Assembly: GCA_916613615.1 (NCBI GenBank)
Contig: OU744720.1
Span: 78,519,338 to 78,583,337, forward strand
Source of the DNA: Steromphala cineraria
Lineage: Eukaryota > Mollusca > Gastropoda > Trochida > Trochidae
DNA: 64,000 nucleotides
Direction: 5' to 3'
Shown: positions 32,163 through 44,505 of the stretch, in pieces
How positions within the stretch are numbered: the first letter of the stretch is position 1
Layout: every line of letters begins with the position of its first letter
Notes under the pieces: generated by a model
What the model was told of the DNA's origin: nothing
The model's input: the letters and a program-made list of their open reading frames with translations, nothing else
The model's database searches: none
Program-made: the position numbers and the translations under genes

Positions 32163-33640
32163 ATAATCCCTGTTTATACGGCGAGCGTTTGCATATGAGT
32201 AAATCATTACACATATGCAAATTTGTTCATATGAGTAAATTTCGCCGTATGGACGCATTTGCACATGTGTATATTTTACTACCGTAAGAAAATGTTTCAC
32301 TACCGTAAGCAAATTTGCACCTAGTCAGGGGCAGGTGTAAATGCGATACTACCGTTAGTAAATGTCGATTTTTTCACTACCCTAAGTAAATCTCGCTGTA
32401 TGAACGCGTAGCAACTCTGCTCAGGGTTAGCAAATTTCTTTTGTTTTAATTCCTGGAAAATTGTACAGCATGTTGGGAATGGTCACTGTGGGTAATATAC
32501 TGTAATACAATACCAGGATTTAAAAAAAAATGGCAGAGTAAAAAAAAATCTAGAGCATTCATACACTTTCATACACACTACACACAGGCTAGAGGCTATG
32601 AAGACAATTATAGTAAAATTAAATTAGAGAAGATTTTCATAAAAAGCCCATTTCTGATAGAATTTGAAATGTTTTAATCTGCAAAAGTGTCTGTTTTTTT
32701 CTATCTGATATTAGAATTTCACCTCATTTTGAAAATGTTTAATGTGTAGTAGATTATTTAGCATTTTACATCTATATATGTGGAATGTAGCTTGTAAAAG
32801 TATCAAAAACAAGATATTATCACTTTTAAAATTTGAAGAATATCCAAAAAGGATTAAGTCTACAGTAAGATTTATGTTACGTGCATGTTGGCACTTCTGA
32901 ATTTTTTTCAAAACAGTCCCAAAAAAGATGTTTGATAGTTTTTGGTCCAACCTTGCAAAAAGTACATACATTATTGTCAACAATGTGCATCTTATTAAGA
33001 ATGTATTAACAGGTAGAATTCTATAGGGCAATCTGAGCTGAAACCATCTTAGTTTAGGGTCAGGGATAGTTTTATGTGCTTTAACCAAAAAGCTTGGCCA
33101 CTTTACAGTGATTAGGAGTTCTTGTCCAATTTTTCAATGGCTTTATGGTTATCCTCAATTTGAGTCATGACATAATAGAATTTCTTTAAACCTTTTTTTG
33201 CAAGCAAAGAGATTACTTATAGATATATTTGTATCATTTGTTAATTCCAAGTTTGAATCCTTTTTAATACCCAATTGTGTCAGGTATTTATTCACTGATC
33301 TTATAATTCCCAAAAAATCCAGGAGGTTTATATCATTAAAATGATTCAAAACACCATCTTCAAACCACTTGCTTGATCGCAGCTTTCTTCGACATTCCCC
33401 CAAAAAATGGTCAGGCTAAATATTAGACAAGCACTTACGTAAAATGGACATTAACTGTGTCTCCAGTCTTACCCTCTCCATGATTATTGGTGAATGATAT
33501 ATATCGTAAGCACTGAAAACCCAACTGCTTAGGCGACATAAAACCCCTATGAACGCATAGCAAAAATACTTTTACACACGTGTGTATATATACTACCCTG
33601 AGTAAATTTGCATATATGCAAAGGCCGCCGTATAAACAAG
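32163..33640. mobile_element. Inverted-repeat element split by a LINE insertion
   Basis: The left end ctgtttatacggcgagcgtttgcat and the right end gcaaaggccgccgtataaacaagg are mirrored. Just inside both ends are catatgagtaaat/gagtaaatttgcatat, tactaccgtaag/tactaccctgag and atgaacgc-gtagcaa/atgaacgcatagcaa. The middle, about 32440-33510, is an unrelated LINE 3' fragment on the minus strand. The outer element is non-coding. Confidence 0.7.
32440..33510 (-). pseudogene. LINE 3' fragment (minus strand), nested
   Basis: Reading the minus strand from 33403 downward gives GECRRKLRSSKWFEDGVLNH, then KLRWFQLRLPYRILPVNTFL near 33050. In another frame come NKMHIVDNNVCTFCKVG and TIKHLFWDCF near 32990-32900. 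This is the CxFC...H..WDC zinc-knuckle end of a non-LTR retrotransposon open reading frame 2 and needs at least one frameshift. A last piece HIYRCKMLN near 32760 matches the tail of the 62-kb copy in kind. Truncated at its 5' end. Confidence 0.75.
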
Positions 33641-36495
33641 GCTTATATAATAGTCACTTCAGTACTTGTGTAATGCATTATTTATTGAAATTGAATATGT
33701 ATAGGAACTTTGTCTCCTTAGTCCTAATTTGAATAGAAAAATACATAAATTCAGAACAGAAAAAAATCTTATTTATTTTAGAACGTTACTTTTAATTAAG
33801 TTTAATGTAAATCAGCACATGAAATTATGCGGGAGTATTTTTTTGGGGTTAAATCGGATAAGGTTAACAATTCTGTAATGGTAGGGACACCCTTTTTTTA
33901 AGTTGCCTATAAAATGATAAATATGTTTTCAGCTTGCATAAGTTATATTTTGTTTATTCAGAATAAAACAAAATGTAAAAACAACATTAAGTAATAAATC
34001 CAACACTCAAAATTTGAAGTTTTTGGCAACATGAAATATGCAAGATTTTTTAGAATGACTCATACAATGTTTATTTATATTTAAACCAAGTTTTGTAACT
34101 TATTTTTCTCAGAAAATAGAAGTGCATGTAACCACCTAAAATAAAATGTGCTTTTTATCATTATGTTTGACCTCTATATAAAACATTAAAATAATCCTTT
34201 CTCCTTACATGTTCAATAATCACCACAGTTCAAGCACCGTTTATTATCCCCGGTTAAAGGCTTACCTTTACTTAGGTTGGAATTGGAAGTTAAACAGGTG
34301 TTTGACATTAACATGGCAATGTCCCCCGCCTTAATGGATATCAGTGTAATCAAAATGATAATAAACAAAGGGTTTAAGGTTACAATATTAAGATAATAAA
34401 CGTTAATAATGGAATATCAAAAGTGGCTACACTCATAAATTTATTCACCTTGGTAAGTACATAGTAAATAAATGTAAAATTAGTAAATGAATACTGAAAA
34501 CTGATAGAGGAATCCGACTGTTGATAGTCTCCAAATCAGATGCGTTGTGCCACAGGCCTATAAGAACAAAAGACACCTCGTTGGTGCAGACAGAAAAAAT
34601 GTTGTACAATCTTTAAACAGAAATATACAATCTCAATATGACAAGAATATGTTTTGTTTTCAAATGCATAAAAAAGATACTTTGAAGTATTCATAGATAG
34701 TTGTTGATTTTGGGATGACAATAAAGCATTTCAGTTTGATATACATGGACACAGATAGCAATACGGTAACAAAAACGTCCGTCTAAATTCAATGTTAGCT
34801 GGAAAGATAAGCAAAAACTGATATTCGTTTTCAAGTTAGAGTTATTCAAATTTTGTAATAAGGCAAAGGTACATGCTAAAGGCGAAATAATATATTTTAA
34901 GTGTGTAAGAATATGTCTTAGACAGTTTAAGAAATGATAGTTATTTTTTTAATTACAAGCTATCAACATTTACTTGCTTATTTTATCTTTTTGGGTTAAT
35001 TCCGAAAAGGGGTTTTATTTCTTCATGAGAACTCTAATCACCATAAGGCCTCTTCAATCAAATAAAGACTATGTAGAATACATATTTCTTTATGGTTGGA
35101 TATTCAACATCGTCTCATTGTAATAAAACATCCACACGAATGCCTTGGTGATATCGGAGAAATGGTTCCATATCAAAGTAGCTTACTTTCACTACATTTA
35201 CTTTTAAATATGTACATTCATTCTTGGTTGTTAGTTGGTACATATCTGGGATTCTGAAACTAATTATTTACAAATCAATTAATCAAATTCGGAATGTTTT
35301 ATTAGTAAGCGACTGATACCATTGTTAATTCTTATTGGAAATTCGTTCATAGATATCATGCCGGTTTAAGTCCATTTGAGAGAAAACGACTACATAGGTA
35401 TAATATATCAGAAGTTGTGTTTGAAAATGCGAATGTTGACGTGAACTACAGCTAGTATTTGGACAAAAGTGAGTGATCATTGATGACACTCCCATTACAG
35501 TAACTTACATGTTAATTAACTGTTTCATGAATAATTTTCACAAATTAGACTTTGGCTCAAATGCTTTTCAAACTTATTCTTAATATCAGAAATCGTCTCA
35601 GCTACTTCATAATTTTCATTTCACAATCAGATAATTATTGAAAAAACTACAGCTATTTATTTGTCATATATACATTAAGTTACGACATAGATATCAGTTT
35701 CAATAAGGCGTTCTATGAGTGCTCATAATGTATCAGTTGTTAATGTGTTTCTTAATCAGTTGTCATTCAAACAGTAGTGAACGGATTGAGGAAATGTAGT
35801 TATCCATGGTATAGCCAAGATGATTTCCTAGTTGTATTCAACAATTGAATATAAAAAGATTTTATCTCAAATGATTAAAATGTAAATTAAATGTAAGTCT
35901 ACGGGATTTCCACTAGTGATGATTCACTTTTGGCCAGCTACTGTTGGATCGAGTATTGTTTATAGTCATAGTTTAATATACCGTCCTTGATGAAGCCAAA
36001 TACTGCAACTACCTCAGAGATAGAGAACAACATAAAAGACAGGTAAAACATTTATTTCTCACAAGTGAAAACACAACCATTTAACATTGTTCTTATCTTA
36101 AAAGTGATGTGAAAATGTTCAGTCTTCTGTAACAAAACAACTGCTACACCCGAAGTCCCATAACCATTATCCATCAAGCAAGTCTCACCTTTGGATCCAA
36201 ATTGCATAATACACGGGGTAAACACAATAATTTGTATTGCTTGAAGTAATGTGTCGAAGGCATTTTATTAGATATTGACAACTACTCCCACGTTGGCAGT
36301 GAAATATATTTTTACCTAATGTATAATTATCTGCAATGCAGAGTCCCGAGAAGAATAGACACACATCTCTGTTTAATAATTGGACAGATTATGATGAAAT
36401 TATATCATTATACAATGAACTGATTATCATGTTTAACAAGCACAATATCTGCAGTGTAGCTGCACGTGTAGCTGGGACGCTGTATGGACGTGTCT
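33641..36495. other. Gene-free AT-rich spacer downstream of ADI1
   Basis: No exon, RNA gene or clear repeat structure was recognised. Open frames are short and without motifs. It may contain the 3' UTR of ADI1 just below 36496. Confidence 0.5.
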
Positions 36496-39400
36496 CTATG
36501 ACACGGTCTGGAGATACTGTGCACGTGCCGGATGTTTATCCGCAGGTCTGTTGATGGGAGTCCACACCGGGGTACCCACGAACAGGCGCATAGCCTTGAT
36601 GTAGTCCTGGAACAGTAGCAATACGTTATATGGTCATGTTCTGTAACATGGACAACTGAATGCAGATAATAGCAAAAGAGTTTATCGTTCTTTACCAGGG
36701 TTCCCTTTCACCAAGCCCTATGTTGTTGTTGGGTTGGAGTTTAACGTGTCATGCGATGTCGCCGACGTCACAAAGCCCAAAGGTGATCATAAGTCCTTAA
36801 GGTAGCCTTAGTGCAATGTTAAAGAATGGGAGTTAAGGTCAGTAAAGTAAGTTATTAAAAGTTGCTTTGTGAAAGGTGACCCTGGGCTCTGGTCATCGCA
36901 CCATTCTCTCCCCTATAAGGTTGTTCAGCTTATAAACTGTTGGAATAAGGCCAGTTCACTGGTTTGCAAGAGGTTACCCAGCAGCAAAGGTTTGCGCCAC
37001 AAATTCAGTCATTTCTCGTATGAGAAGGATGTCACTTATCACCGAGACCTTTGTGATGTATCAGTTGCCATAAAATGACTTTTGAACAGCAATGCTGACT
37101 GAACAATAAACTTTGACGTCATCAGGCCTTCCCCTTTAAAGCCCGAAAACTGACCTTATTCAAATAAACATTGAATCAACATTATTTCGATTTGAGCTAC
37201 CTCTGTGGGGAGAGTTTGCCATCGTATATATAAGGAAGTTTGGATATCATATAAACTGGACCCAGATGTACCTTAGAGTCGAGGGTGAAGCGGTGGTAGA
37301 TGCCAGCTGGCAGGATGATGAGGTCTCCCTTCTCGCACTCGATCCTGATCCACTTGTCGTCCTTGTTGCGAACATCGAAGTAGCCGCTGCCGTCTACGAT
37401 GAAGCGAATCTCTTCGTCCTCATGCAGGTGCTCCTCGAAAAAACTCTTGATCTGAAACACGACCATGTCCTGTTCAGCAACATCTTGGACCGGAACAACG
37501 TACATTTCAATATTACAGGAACCAAGCTTTGTCAGTTATATATTAAAGCAAATGTACTCAATTCTGACTATATGCTGTCATGTTAAATGGCTACTGATCT
37601 GATGGAGTAGTGCCATATGTTTGTAAACGTCTGCATTTACACATTACTGTAATGAATAAGTTGACACCAAATCCAGCCATCATGCACTCTAATAATGCCA
37701 TATTCTTTGAACCTTCCTCAGAGGTATTTCTTGGAGCAGTTATCTTAAATACACATAAAGGGAGTTCGATGACGTCACAACATACCTTCTGATCATAGTT
37801 GGGTAGTTTTTCCGGTGTGCACGTGATAAGATCCTCGTAACTGTAGCCGCCCTCCTCCCGTAACTTGGCTAGCTTGCCTTCCTTCTCGTAGTTGTCTGCG
37901 TCTAGCTGTTCAACAGTTTATAATTGTCACTATTGTAGCGTGGGTGTTACTTGCCCAATAAAGGGTTATAAACAGACTAATTATCTTCACATAAAGTTGC
38001 CGACGTTGACGCCATTTTATTGATCTTCTTCTAAGGGGAAATAACTCTAAAATCCAAACAATTTGAGGCAATCCGCCACCAAAGGAGATAATAAACATAA
38101 ACCTATATACACAGTTGTCGTCCTATCTCTACGCCACACATTCCTATTGCATCTAACGAGGGAGATAACCACTATTCTCCCCGGCATCCTCGGTTTCCTA
38201 GGGCTGAATGTTTAATATCACCCCTGGGACTTTTCATCAAGTAAATTATCCACCTGTTATCATATATGACGGCCAACCAAACTATTACTTCAATTGGACA
38301 TGGGAGTCTCATAAAGACATGGAACAGTGAGCCCTGGTCTCGTGTTTACACTTTTCTGTTTTCAGTAAACCAAGAGCATGGTTTCCTTTAAAATTTGAAA
38401 TAAAAGTTACCTCTTTAAAGTGACAGTAGCACGTTTTTGAGGGGAATGTAAGGTGATGTCAGGAAAATGAAATTAATGGTTCCAATTGAAGGACAATGTA
38501 TTTAAACCAAATAAAGCAGTAATAAATCAAATATATTTTATTTTAAGTTCAGCCATGCGATTCCTTTATTTACACAAAATGAATTAAAGGTGTTCACACA
38601 AAAATGGCTGCAAATGGACTTTTTGTGAATTAATAATTTGATCTCTGACTATGGATGACTGGTTATAGTGTAATGAGATTTCGACACTATCAAAATAATA
38701 CATTTAGCAATAACGTACAATAATCAGTGAAAATAATTTAAACATTCGAAATGAAACGCCCCTTCTTTATATCCAATTACATGCGTTGCTTAATTATTGT
38801 TTTTAATATGAAGTTTCACTGTATCAAGCATATAGTGAAGATAGAACCTAATATACTACATGCTTGTAAGTGAATCGATATATAACATATTTGTTATTAC
38901 TATATACATATATTTATCTTTGTTCATAGTTTGATAATCGACTGGTTTGCATGTGCATTACAGTAACACGTGGTTCGACTTCTGCCCTTATTTTACTTTC
39001 TGACTATTTGGGTTTCTTAGGATTAACATTTTTTTAATTTTCCTAAACACGAAACAACGACTATCTCACTCCTAGCAGAATGTAGACAGCCATTAATGAA
39101 AATACGGTCCTGTAGGCTTACAAAATGGAAAACCACTACACATTTTCCCATTATCTAGACAAAATGATTTTGCAAACATATATATAATTTTGCATCTCTC
39201 TATATATATTGGACTGGCCCTGCATATACCCGACACTGTACATGCAGCCTCTGCATTGTTACCCTTTGTATGGGAAACGTCGTATTGAGGTCACACGCTC
39301 GACTGACTATATAGAGAGCCCTGTTGACTTGACAGGAAGGTCTACATAGGGCACGCATTCATTCATCATATATTTCTCTCTAAATAACTGAAGGGAATGT

Positions 39401-40074
39401 CACAATATGTGGACTCTTGATTTGAAATTATTGAACGTTATCCATAAAACCTTTAAAGAGTTCAAAGCGACCTTATATAGTCGGGCAAGATATAGGCCTA
39501 CGAACCTTCTCCCATTTCTATGTACCCAAAACATATTTATCTGCTTCAGTGAACTTCTGGTTTAGATGTCGAACACTACTTTTACACAATGCACAACCTT
39601 TTCCTTTGTAGATATTTGATACATGAGGTGGATTATTCGATCAAATGAATCTCTTAATCCCGAATATTCAAGTGACATCAAAATCACTATGTAGAATCAA
39701 TTTGCATATATGTATCTATATATAGCTAGCCTGGATGTTGATAATTTGCTAAGTCACTTAAATCAATAGGCTTAATAGGCTGCTTTGAATAGTGTTCTCT
39801 ACAATCATGTGTTACTGCTTGTCAATGCTATAGCAGAATATTGTGACTTTAAAGGCAAACCCGTGAACATTATTATCCTTTACTTGACACGAATTCCGCT
39901 TTCCGGTCTGATGGTTCGCTTTTAGTAAAACCTGACCTGAAAAACACAACAAACCTTGTGGTACTGCACTTTGAGTTTCTTCAGCTCCTCCAAACTGACC
40001 ATCTGAGGGGGGTCAAGCATGTGGGGGAGGCGCTGGTCAGCGTCCGAACTGTCCATGAACCATGCCCGAACCAT
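36496..40074 (-). CDS. ADI1: Acireductone dioxygenase ADI1 (methionine salvage), complete
   Basis: Four exons on the minus strand, all phase 0: 40074-39955, 37905-37786, 37451-37272, 36606-36496 (stop TAG). They give 176 aa (human 179), starting [15 protein letters not shown]. The cupin metal site is intact: H88 and H90 in [12 protein letters not shown]94 in the same segment, and H133 in LPAGIYHRF. These positions equal those of the human enzyme. The segment [17 protein letters not shown] is the conserved cupin core, and the last exon carries [10 protein letters not shown]. The enzyme oxidises the acireductone of the methylthioadenosine cycle: with iron it yields the methionine precursor ketoacid and formate, while with nickel it takes the off-pathway route that releases CO. 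Expected in cytosol and nucleus. Intron 1 holds a TTAA-type MITE. Open frames antisense to exon 3 are shadows. Confidence 0.97.
38419..38765. mobile_element. TTAA-flanked MITE, copy 2
   Basis: This copy in ADI1 intron 1 has the same interior as 12216-12571: aggtgatgtcaggaaaatga, ttacacaaaatgaattaaag and acgtacaataatcagtga recur in order. The left end agtgacagtagcacgttttt follows TTAA (38415-38418). The right end has decayed to gaaacgccccttctt. Same orientation as copy 1, a few diagnostic differences, no protein. Confidence 0.85.
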
Positions 40075-40163
40075 CCTTGTTTGTTGTAGAAAGATTTGTG
40101 CGGCAAATGAAATAGGAGCACCACGCGTTGTGAATATAGGCGACTGTTATCCAGCGAGGAGAG

Positions 40164-40172
40164 GTCACGTGA
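40164..40172. promoter_or_regulatory. E-box upstream of ADI1 start
   Basis: The sequence gtcacgtga is a palindromic CACGTG E-box of the USF/MITF class. It lies about 90 bases upstream of the ADI1 ATG, in a short non-repetitive stretch between the gene and the 79-bp repeat. No TATA box is obvious. A regulatory role is inference. Confidence 0.45.
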
Positions 40173-40223
40173 TCCAGTCAAGGCCAGAAATAAACTGTTC
40201 ATAGAGCTTACTTACTGTCACCC

Positions 40224-40302
40224 GATCCGAATGGAGTTGTACGCTTTAAGCGCTATTATGTTGTTTGGAGTTACCGCTTCAAGAGGACGCACGGTATACC
40301 GT
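40224..40302. repeat. 79-bp inverted repeat, left copy
   Basis: Begins gatccgaatggagttgtacg and ends acggtataccgt. It matches the complement of 59007-59085 at 72 of 79 positions by eye, and the similarity stops sharply at both edges. It lies 150 bp upstream of the ADI1 start codon. A partial echo of its inner part (gggttactgtttcaag) follows at about 40320. Confidence 0.85.
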
Positions 40303-42900
40303 CTTACCGTACGGTATTTGGGGTTACTGTTTCAAGAATAAACACGAGTACATTGCACATTAACCAATCGAAAAAGGATAATGATTTCTAAATTCTTGTT
40401 GTGCGCATCTTTATGATGCCTCTTCCGTCGGTAGCTGAATTCAGCTCCACAGGGAAGATCAGACATTTATTGGATTTTAAAGTCTTTATCTCTCATTGAA
40501 ATATTCCTAAACGTGAGTATGAATGTATATTAGTTATGATCAAACGATGCTCATTTATTAACTTTCTATTCAAATGCCCATGCTTGAATTTGAATCCAAA
40601 GCATTGTCAGACTACGTAGTACGTATATACCTATAGGCCCCTATATCTACTTTACTTGAACTTCATAAGTGATCCTTCATTATTCATACATCTTATTCGA
40701 ATACACCACTGGTGTTATTAATACCATTAAGTAGTAGTAGTGCCTAATTCATTGCTAAATATCTATAGTCAGGAATTGTAGACGGGTACCTATTTGAGAG
40801 TCAAATATGCAATTTTTAAGGTTATATATTTTGTTATCAATATATATTAATAGATAACATACATGTAAGCCTATTACTTTTCTCGAAATGTTTTACAATG
40901 CAACAGGTGAATAAAGCAGCAGTATTGTTACGTGCGATATTAATGTAAAGTCTTTGAGAACCTTGAAAGAATGTGTAATGACAGCGCCAATAGATGCAGT
41001 ACAGTTTATTTGATAAATCAATGTGAACATAATGACAAGCTATATAGGTCTTTGATTACAAGGGTTCGAATCTCGGATTGCACCCTGATAAATATATAAT
41101 TCAAACATATAGAATTTTGCAATAAAAAATCTTTTTTGTTTTTGTTTTAATTGAACCGAATTGGCGTATCTGGTTTCCGATCAGGTTTTGTTCTCCCTTT
41201 TCTAAATAATAGGCATGGAGAGAATTATCCCAAAAACTAAAAATCTTGACTGAATTATTAGTTCACATTTGAAGTGTAGCTTCATCTAAATATGTAAAAC
41301 TGATGTATGAGTGCAAAACTCAAGGTTTTGGAAATGTATATTTGATTAGGGTTCAAACCGAGATTGGAACCCGGTCATGACCTGTGATAACTTTGGATTT
41401 GGTGTAAAACCCGACCAATCTCCATCCCCAAAACATCCTTCTAGGTTTTCAATAGGGATCGAAACCCAATAAAAATGCCCAGCACTACTGTATGGGTTGA
41501 TATTTTTGTTTTTTGTTTGTGCTTTTTCTGATTACATCTCATCTCCATCCACACAAACAAACAAACAAACTACATTAAACGATAACCAAACGTTTTGCAG
41601 GCCTTGGCCCTGGCCTATATAATATCTATTTGGCCGCCTTGCAAATTTAAAGAATTACCATGAGTTTATTCGAATTACTTGAATGAACACCAGAGAGATA
41701 ATAATGGGGAATGAGAGAAATAATCTTTTTCACTCTCATAAATGGTTTTGCTTGATTCATTAAATCGGATATACCGAACCCATGACCGTCCCACGCCGCA
41801 CTTCTACTGCAGTAGGCCTAATAGATTGTAAAACATCCGGACATAAAAAAAAACTTATAAAAAAGTGAGGGAAAATAACGTAAAAAATGAGTATATTTTA
41901 TGCAACCAAATTCAAAATATATTTTCCGTAATCCCGGAGAAGAATAAGTAGCTGAATGTCACAAAGATACGATTCGTTAATAATTTCCCCCGAGTTCCGA
42001 ATCAAGCAAAGTCACCGTAAAAGAGAGTTACTTCCCCTCTTTTTAGCTCCTAACATTGCACTCACGTATACAGTTTAATTGTAGTTATGGACGAGCTACA
42101 GTGTGTGGAGCGAAGATAATATATTTATAGCTATTAACCCTACTGGTGCTAACGATTATATTTTGAACTTCGCATTTTTGTATTAACTATTGTTTTAGAA
42201 ATTTGATTTAATAATAATTCAATAATTGAAATGTTTTTCCACACTTCTCGATTATATTCATGGTCTGAGTTAACAGAAGGATTAAAGTAACATTTTCCAA
42301 ATGGTTTTTGTTTTGTTTTGTTTATTTTTACGAGAAGGAAAAGGGGAACCAATTAATGTTTTCTTAGACAAAACCGGTTCGTAGACGGGGTGTTGTTGTA
42401 GACACGAAGGTTAAATACAATATATTTTGTTAGCAATGCTTATCATGTGTATGTTTTACATGAATATAAGTAAATATGGTTATCTGGTGAGTATGATTTT
42501 TAAAAATCTGAAACAGTCACTGTGGATGTTACTGGGAATCGGTTTGCGATATAAGCAACTGCTTGTGAAAGATATATTTTTAGACCATTATTCGTTCAAA
42601 CAAATATTACCGGTATATTTTAAATAATTCTAATAAAGAAAACAAATTCTGCGACGAAGCAAGTCCATCCTTTTTAACCTTAATAAATCAGTATTAAAGT
42701 TATAAATATGTCCCAAAATAATTGGTCGTAAGTAATCCATTATTTCAAGGTATCGATATGTAACTGTTATCGTCTCAAAAGACAGAATTCCCAAAAGACA
42801 GAACGCTTAAAACACCACTATCATGGTTGACAAATGATGTGCACCATTGCCTCTACCCTTTAAGTTAATGGGACAGCCCAGATAAAACAGAACAGAACAG
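40303..42900. other. Gene-free AT-rich spacer
   Basis: No exon was recognised. Short runs of acaaacaaacaaac (near 41570) and ttgttttgtttt (near 42310) are present. A ggttcgaatctcgg near 41064 resembles a tRNA T-loop, but no tRNA fold surrounds it. Open frames of 60-70 codons near 42149-42627 carry no motif. Confidence 0.5.
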
Positions 42901-42959
42901 AAGTTTATTAAATTTAGTGACTTGAGCTCACAGAGCCCCTCGTCAACATTACAAAACAC

Positions 42960-43670
42960 ATTTACAATCAAAGTATGGAGGCAGGACATTTCATTTGTTT
43001 AAACACAATATAAAATTCATGTGGATTTACAATTGAGGGGTTCAACCACACAAAACCAAATCCATTTTTTAATAGTACATCTTTTACAAAGGAAGCCCAA
43101 TTTTGTATACCGTTAGTACAATTCTCCAGCATTATTCTAAAGGCCAACTTCAAAATAGCATTATTCGTATTTGAGAGTTTGAGAAAGTAGCGCAAGACCC
43201 GAACAAATCTATTTATGTAGAGGGGGTATCTTCCTAATTCTCCATAAACTGCTGCATTACAAACTTTGGTATGTACTTTTAGGATCCTCTTGCAGAACTT
43301 CAGGTGCACTCTCTCAATTTCGCTAGTTTCCGTAGTTCATCGTACTTGAGACAAACGAATAAAAAAGCTGACATGATGTTTTTGGTGTAAATCCACTTGT
43401 ACGCAGATTAGCACAAAGAATGTTTAGTGCTTTCAATCTTTTTCCGGCTAATGACTTTTGACATATACTGATTCGTCCATTAGCTGATATTATATTCCCA
43501 AGATAATTAAATGTTCTTACTTTTTCTAATTCCTTATCTCCAATTGACCATTGATATTGCATTGATGATTTCTTTCCTCTCAAAAATCGTGATTTTTGTT
43601 TTTTCAACATTGATAGTGAGCCCCCATGCTTTGCAATACTCGTGCAGGGAGTCTAACAAGTCTAAAAAAG
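42960..43670 (-). pseudogene. LINE reverse transcriptase 3' fragment (minus strand)
   Basis: The minus strand from 43670 reads LLDSLHEYCKAWGLTINVEK, then after a frameshift EKVRTFNYLGNIIS...LKALNILCANL, the thumb region of a non-LTR reverse transcriptase. A second frame break leads to VHLKFCKRILKVHTKVCNAA and VYGELGRYPLYINRFVRVLR (about 43310-43200), the conserved C-terminal block of several LINE families. The 5' part is missing and the frames are broken. It is a dead copy, and unlike the tails at 32.9 and 61.7 kb in this block. Confidence 0.8.
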
Positions 43671-44036
43671 ACAGAAAAAGACACCAATTGTTTATGTTTT
43701 ACGCTTGTTATATAAGATGAAGCATATAGTTTAAACACATTTCTATTTCACAATATCAAATAAGGATCGGTGAACAAGCAAAAAGGCTTATTTGAACACC
43801 GCTCCATAATACAACAGACTTGAAACTGAAAACAATATGCAATACGAACTGCCTAAAACATCTTTGTAGTTAAACCAAATTGTGTAAATCAGACATTGTG
43901 TTGTCGTAGATGCCTACAGTATGCTGCAGTAAAAATTATATCTGCTACAGACAAAAAAGCGGGTATTTTTAACTTATGAACTTATGTAAGGATTTTATGA
44001 TAATGCTGTTTGTTTTATTTAAATTTAATTTAGGAT

Positions 44037-44340
44037 TTAATTCCGTTGGATAAAAGATTTATACAGAGAATCTAGTTGTTTACGAGATAACGGTTTTTTA
44101 AACTTCTCAAACAATTGATCATTGATCTTATTTTCTTTATCCTTTCGTTTATATGTAGTTTCGAAGAACCATCGCTTTGCAGTGTTCGACTTACATACAT
44201 ATCTCCAATAGATTGTATCTTCTTTAACCTTATTCTTAACATAAAGATACCCATCCAGAAGTAAGTGGGCGCACCTTCTGTGATGGAACATACTCTGCTC
44301 TTTGTAGGCCAGCCATATCGAAATATTTGTTTATGTACTC
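44037..44340 (-). pseudogene. FLYWCH-type zinc-finger fragment with frameshift
   Basis: The minus strand reads RAEYVPSQK in one frame (about 44325-44300), then in the next frame LLLDGYLYVKNKVKEDTIYW (about 44265-44205) and RYVCKSNTAKRWFF. EYVPSQ, the GYLY core and IYWR match the FLYWCH domain layout. The cysteine after WR is tyrosine, and the expected C/H partners are missing. FLYWCH domains are often carried by MULE-type transposons and by host genes. It is short, broken and probably dead, lying head-to-head with the KDZ gene about 200 bp upstream of it. Confidence 0.5.
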
Positions 44341-44505
44341 TTAATAGCATAAGAGGAAATTTCTTGAAAACATCTACAACTTTACTTGACATGACTTAAA
44401 ACTTGCTACTAGTGCGTAAAGCGGGTCCAAAAAAGTACATTGCATTTTATGTTGATATCCAATTCCTCAGGTTAATGGGAGTTTTTTTACAATTATTTCA
44501 GAAAT

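Noticed and set aside
37190..37220. Second MULE insertion in ADI1 intron 3
   Set aside because: Only about 15 bases (cctctgtggggagag) match the terminus and no partner end or duplication is visible, so it is noted only.
37266..37586. 106-codon plus-strand frame
   Set aside because: Antisense shadow of ADI1 exon 3; no motif of its own.
41055..41085. Possible tRNA T-loop (ggttcgaatctcgg)
   Set aside because: No A box, acceptor stem or cloverleaf could be drawn around it.
42149..42627. Frames of 60-70 codons as small genes
   Set aside because: AT-rich, low-complexity translation with no motif, conserved start context or splice partners.
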